Origin: Noviherbaspirillum_A sp963522035
GTDB taxonomy: Bacteria > Pseudomonadota > Gammaproteobacteria > Burkholderiales > Burkholderiaceae_D
Length of the DNA stretch: 7,024 nt
NCBI GenBank assembly: GCA_963522035.1
Contig: CAUQYP010000249.1
Location: 1-7,024 of the forward strand
Direction of reading: 5' to 3'
Numbering within the stretch: the stretch's first letter is position 1; each line of letters begins with the position of its first letter. Of this stretch, positions 5,777-7,024 are shown one piece after another. The position numbers were made by a program, and so were the translations under genes. The notes below the pieces were generated by a model. The model was not told the DNA's origin, did no database searches, and worked only from the letters and a program-made list of their open reading frames with translations.

Positions 5777-7024
5777 ATGGCAAATAACGTCGGTCAGAAG
5801 GATTTTAATCAAAAATCCTATCCACAAACGGACTTCCCGGAAAGCTTGAGCGGTAGTTCGCCGTCGAAGGAAACGCCCGATGGTTCGGAGGGGCAGACCT
5901 CGCCAACCGCCTCGAACGCGACAAGCGCGGATCAGGCCAGGAAACCTCAGTTGCACACGATGCCGGACAATGACGGCCGCCGCCCAAAGAAACTGCTGCG
6001 TGTGCCGACTGTCACGAAAGATTCGGAGCAGCCCAGTCCACGAGCCAGTTCGGCAAGCGCATCTTCTTCGCCAGAAGCCAAAGACGCTCCAGGTGCGCGC
6101 CGCGACGTGATCGTCGAAAGTAACGGCACCACGATTACCGCTTCGTCCATCCAGTCGCCATTGAGCGGCACGGACTTCAGGCAAGGCAAGACCGGCAGTT
6201 CCGTCAGCCGACGCGACCTTCAAAAACCGTTGTTCCCCGAATTGAACGCGGTGGCGCATGCGTCCGGCCGCACGCCATCGGTCATATCGCCGCGGCCGCA
6301 AACGGGCGACGCAGACAGTGCACGCAGCCAGCAGCCGGAGTCATCGCGTCCACCAGCCATTGCGCTTGGAAATATCATCAGGAACGGGACGCCGGCACCA
6401 CAGGACCAGCCGCTCCAGGTTCCGCTTTCAAGGATTTTTACGCCAAGGACCGCTGTCCTGCAGGATCCAGCGCCATTGCAGGCGCAGGCCCCAGCAACGA
6501 CTGCAACGCCTGTCAGAACGCCATCGTCCTCGCGGCCCGCACTGAGGACCATGCCTACGCTGCCCTTGTCGCCCGGCGCGACGAAATCGGTGTCCGCCAA
6601 TCGCGACGACGATTACGCGCTTTCATTCCGGCAGATGCTCGACTTCGACCCGTCGGAGGTCGAAAGAATCGTGAGCCCGCGCAGCGGAAACTCGGGCGAG
6701 ACGATCACGCGGATCGCCAAAAAGATCGTCGCCGCCGAGTTGGAAAATGGGCTGAAGCCCAAGACGCTGGGCCGCCTGAGTCCAAAACACGACGGGGTCG
6801 GTGTCTACAGCGAGCTTGGCAGCTATGCGAACGCCGAGCTGGCGAAAAGCGATCTGGCCAACATCGTCGCCAAGTGCAGGCAACGCGCACTGGCGAAATA
6901 TGGCGACAACCCCGAGAAGCTTATCAGCGTTAAAGGCAGCGCCTCCGACGCGACCGGCCAGCGCACTACTGGGCACCTCGAAAAACCTCGGTACGTCTGG
7001 CATGATGTGGGCACCTCGAACTTG
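5777..7024 (+). CDS. Unrecognised Ser/Pro-rich protein, open at the window's right edge (partial); candidate secreted effector
   Basis: I translated this frame codon by codon: ATG at 5777 is followed by 415 sense codons to base 7024 with no stop, so the gene continues past the edge. Residues 1 to about 275 are rich in Ser, Pro, Thr, Ala and Gln with few long hydrophobic runs and look disordered; the first 50 residues hold 10 Ser, 5 Thr and 5 Pro. From N275 (NRDDDY) composition changes to ordered, charged, helix-like sequence: LDFDPSEVERIV (288-299), then ETITRIAKKIVAAELENG, then VYSELGSYANAELAKSDLAN. C367 is the only cysteine seen. A basic RRPKK lies at 68-72. There is no Sec signal peptide or membrane span. 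The layout resembles type III effectors (disordered Ser-rich N-terminus, C-terminal domain), but no family was recognised and no secretion gene is in view. The start is uncertain: the ribosome site is weak (AGCGGG, 5765-5770), an in-frame stop lies just upstream (5771-5773), and TTG 5951 or ATG 5960 downstream are alternatives. Base composition is less GC-rich than the operon. Confidence 0.72.
   Translation, partial: MANNVGQKDFNQKSYPQTDFPESLSGSSPSKETPDGSEGQTSPTASNATSADQARKPQLHTMPDNDGRRPKKLLRVPTVTKDSEQPSPRASSASASSSPEAKDAPGARRDVIVESNGTTITASSIQSPLSGTDFRQGKTGSSVSRRDLQKPLFPELNAVAHASGRTPSVISPRPQTGDADSARSQQPESSRPPAIALGNIIRNGTPAPQDQPLQVPLSRIFTPRTAVLQDPAPLQAQAPATTATPVRTPSSSRPALRTMPTLPLSPGATKSVSANRDDDYALSFRQMLDFDPSEVERIVSPRSGNSGETITRIAKKIVAAELENGLKPKTLGRLSPKHDGVGVYSELGSYANAELAKSDLANIVAKCRQRALAKYGDNPEKLISVKGSASDATGQRTTGHLEKPRYVWHDVGTSNL
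5799..5819. repeat. Perfect 8-bp inverted repeat at the 5' end of the Ser/Pro-rich gene
   Basis: AGGATTTT (5799-5806), a 5-base spacer AATCA, then AAAATCCT (5812-5819) form a perfect inverted repeat inside an AT-rich island (5758-5820). If the coding start is at 5777 it covers codons 8-15; if the start is downstream it could be an operator or 5'-leader hairpin. Function is unknown; chance occurrence in AT-rich sequence is possible. Confidence 0.6.
6970..7020. repeat. 13-bp direct repeat pair near the right edge
   Basis: TGGGCACCTCGAA occurs exactly at 6970-6982 and again at 7008-7020, 38 bases apart. The spacing is not a multiple of three, so the copies are read in different frames and do not encode a protein repeat. 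The origin is unknown; a local duplication or an unseen mobile-element edge are possibilities. Confidence 0.65.

Noticed and set aside
5735..6301. Minus-strand open frame of 188 codons opposite the Ser/Pro-rich gene
   Set aside because: Its start region would be antisense to the plus frame and its end lies in the terminator hairpin. It is rich in Arg and Trp as expected from antisense of Ser/Pro codons, and the plus frame is far longer.
6623..7003. Minus-strand open frame of 126 codons near the right edge
   Set aside because: It overlaps the ordered part of the plus-strand frame and shows no family motif or convincing ribosome site; the plus-strand frame explains the region better.
6970..7024. 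Insertion-sequence end at the right edge
   Set aside because: The GAGGTTTTTCGAGGTGCCC-like reverse strand looked like a possible terminal repeat, but I could not match it to a known element, the reading frame stays open through it, and no transposase is visible.

Overview
The window is high-GC DNA (about two thirds G+C over the first 5.7 kb by eye) with dense same-strand genes, Shine-Dalgarno sites and stop/start overlaps. This fits a proteobacterium, most likely a soil- or plant-associated member of the Burkholderiales. That placement is inferred from gene style and composition, since no rRNA or other marker is present.

Positions 2-5672 hold one tightly packed plus-strand catabolic and uptake operon that enters from the left edge. 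In order it contains: the C-terminal part of an amidase-signature hydrolase; a group A FAD-dependent monooxygenase (925-2163); a small VOC-fold (glyoxalase/extradiol dioxygenase-like) protein (2160-2660); an NitT/TauT/SsuA-type ABC importer made of a periplasmic binding protein (2671-3642), ATPase (3642-4508) and permease (4505-5272); and an HpxZ/AtzH-family protein (5295-5672). Four of the six junctions overlap by 1 or 4 bases, so the genes are probably translationally coupled. A strong rho-independent terminator (5729-5764) closes the operon.

Taken together, the importer would bring in a small, probably nitrogen-containing (hetero)aromatic or ureide-like compound. The FAD enzyme would hydroxylate it, the VOC protein could open or rearrange the product, and the amidase with the HpxZ/AtzH protein would release nitrogen from linear amide or carboxyurea-type intermediates. 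The substrate is not determined by the sequence, and this combination does not match a pathway I can name.

Positions 5777-7024 are different. A single plus-strand reading frame is open for 416 codons and runs off the right edge without a stop. It encodes a Ser/Pro/Thr/Ala-rich, low-complexity N-terminal region of about 275 residues followed by a more ordered, helical-looking segment. Composition drops in G+C, and the frame starts only 12 bases after the terminator's T-tract. I do not recognise the protein. Its make-up is reminiscent of type III secreted effectors, but this is a hypothesis only. It is the least explained part of the window.

No tRNA, rRNA, CRISPR array, transposase or riboswitch was seen. 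The only intergenic stretch of note is the 104-base gap at 5673-5776.
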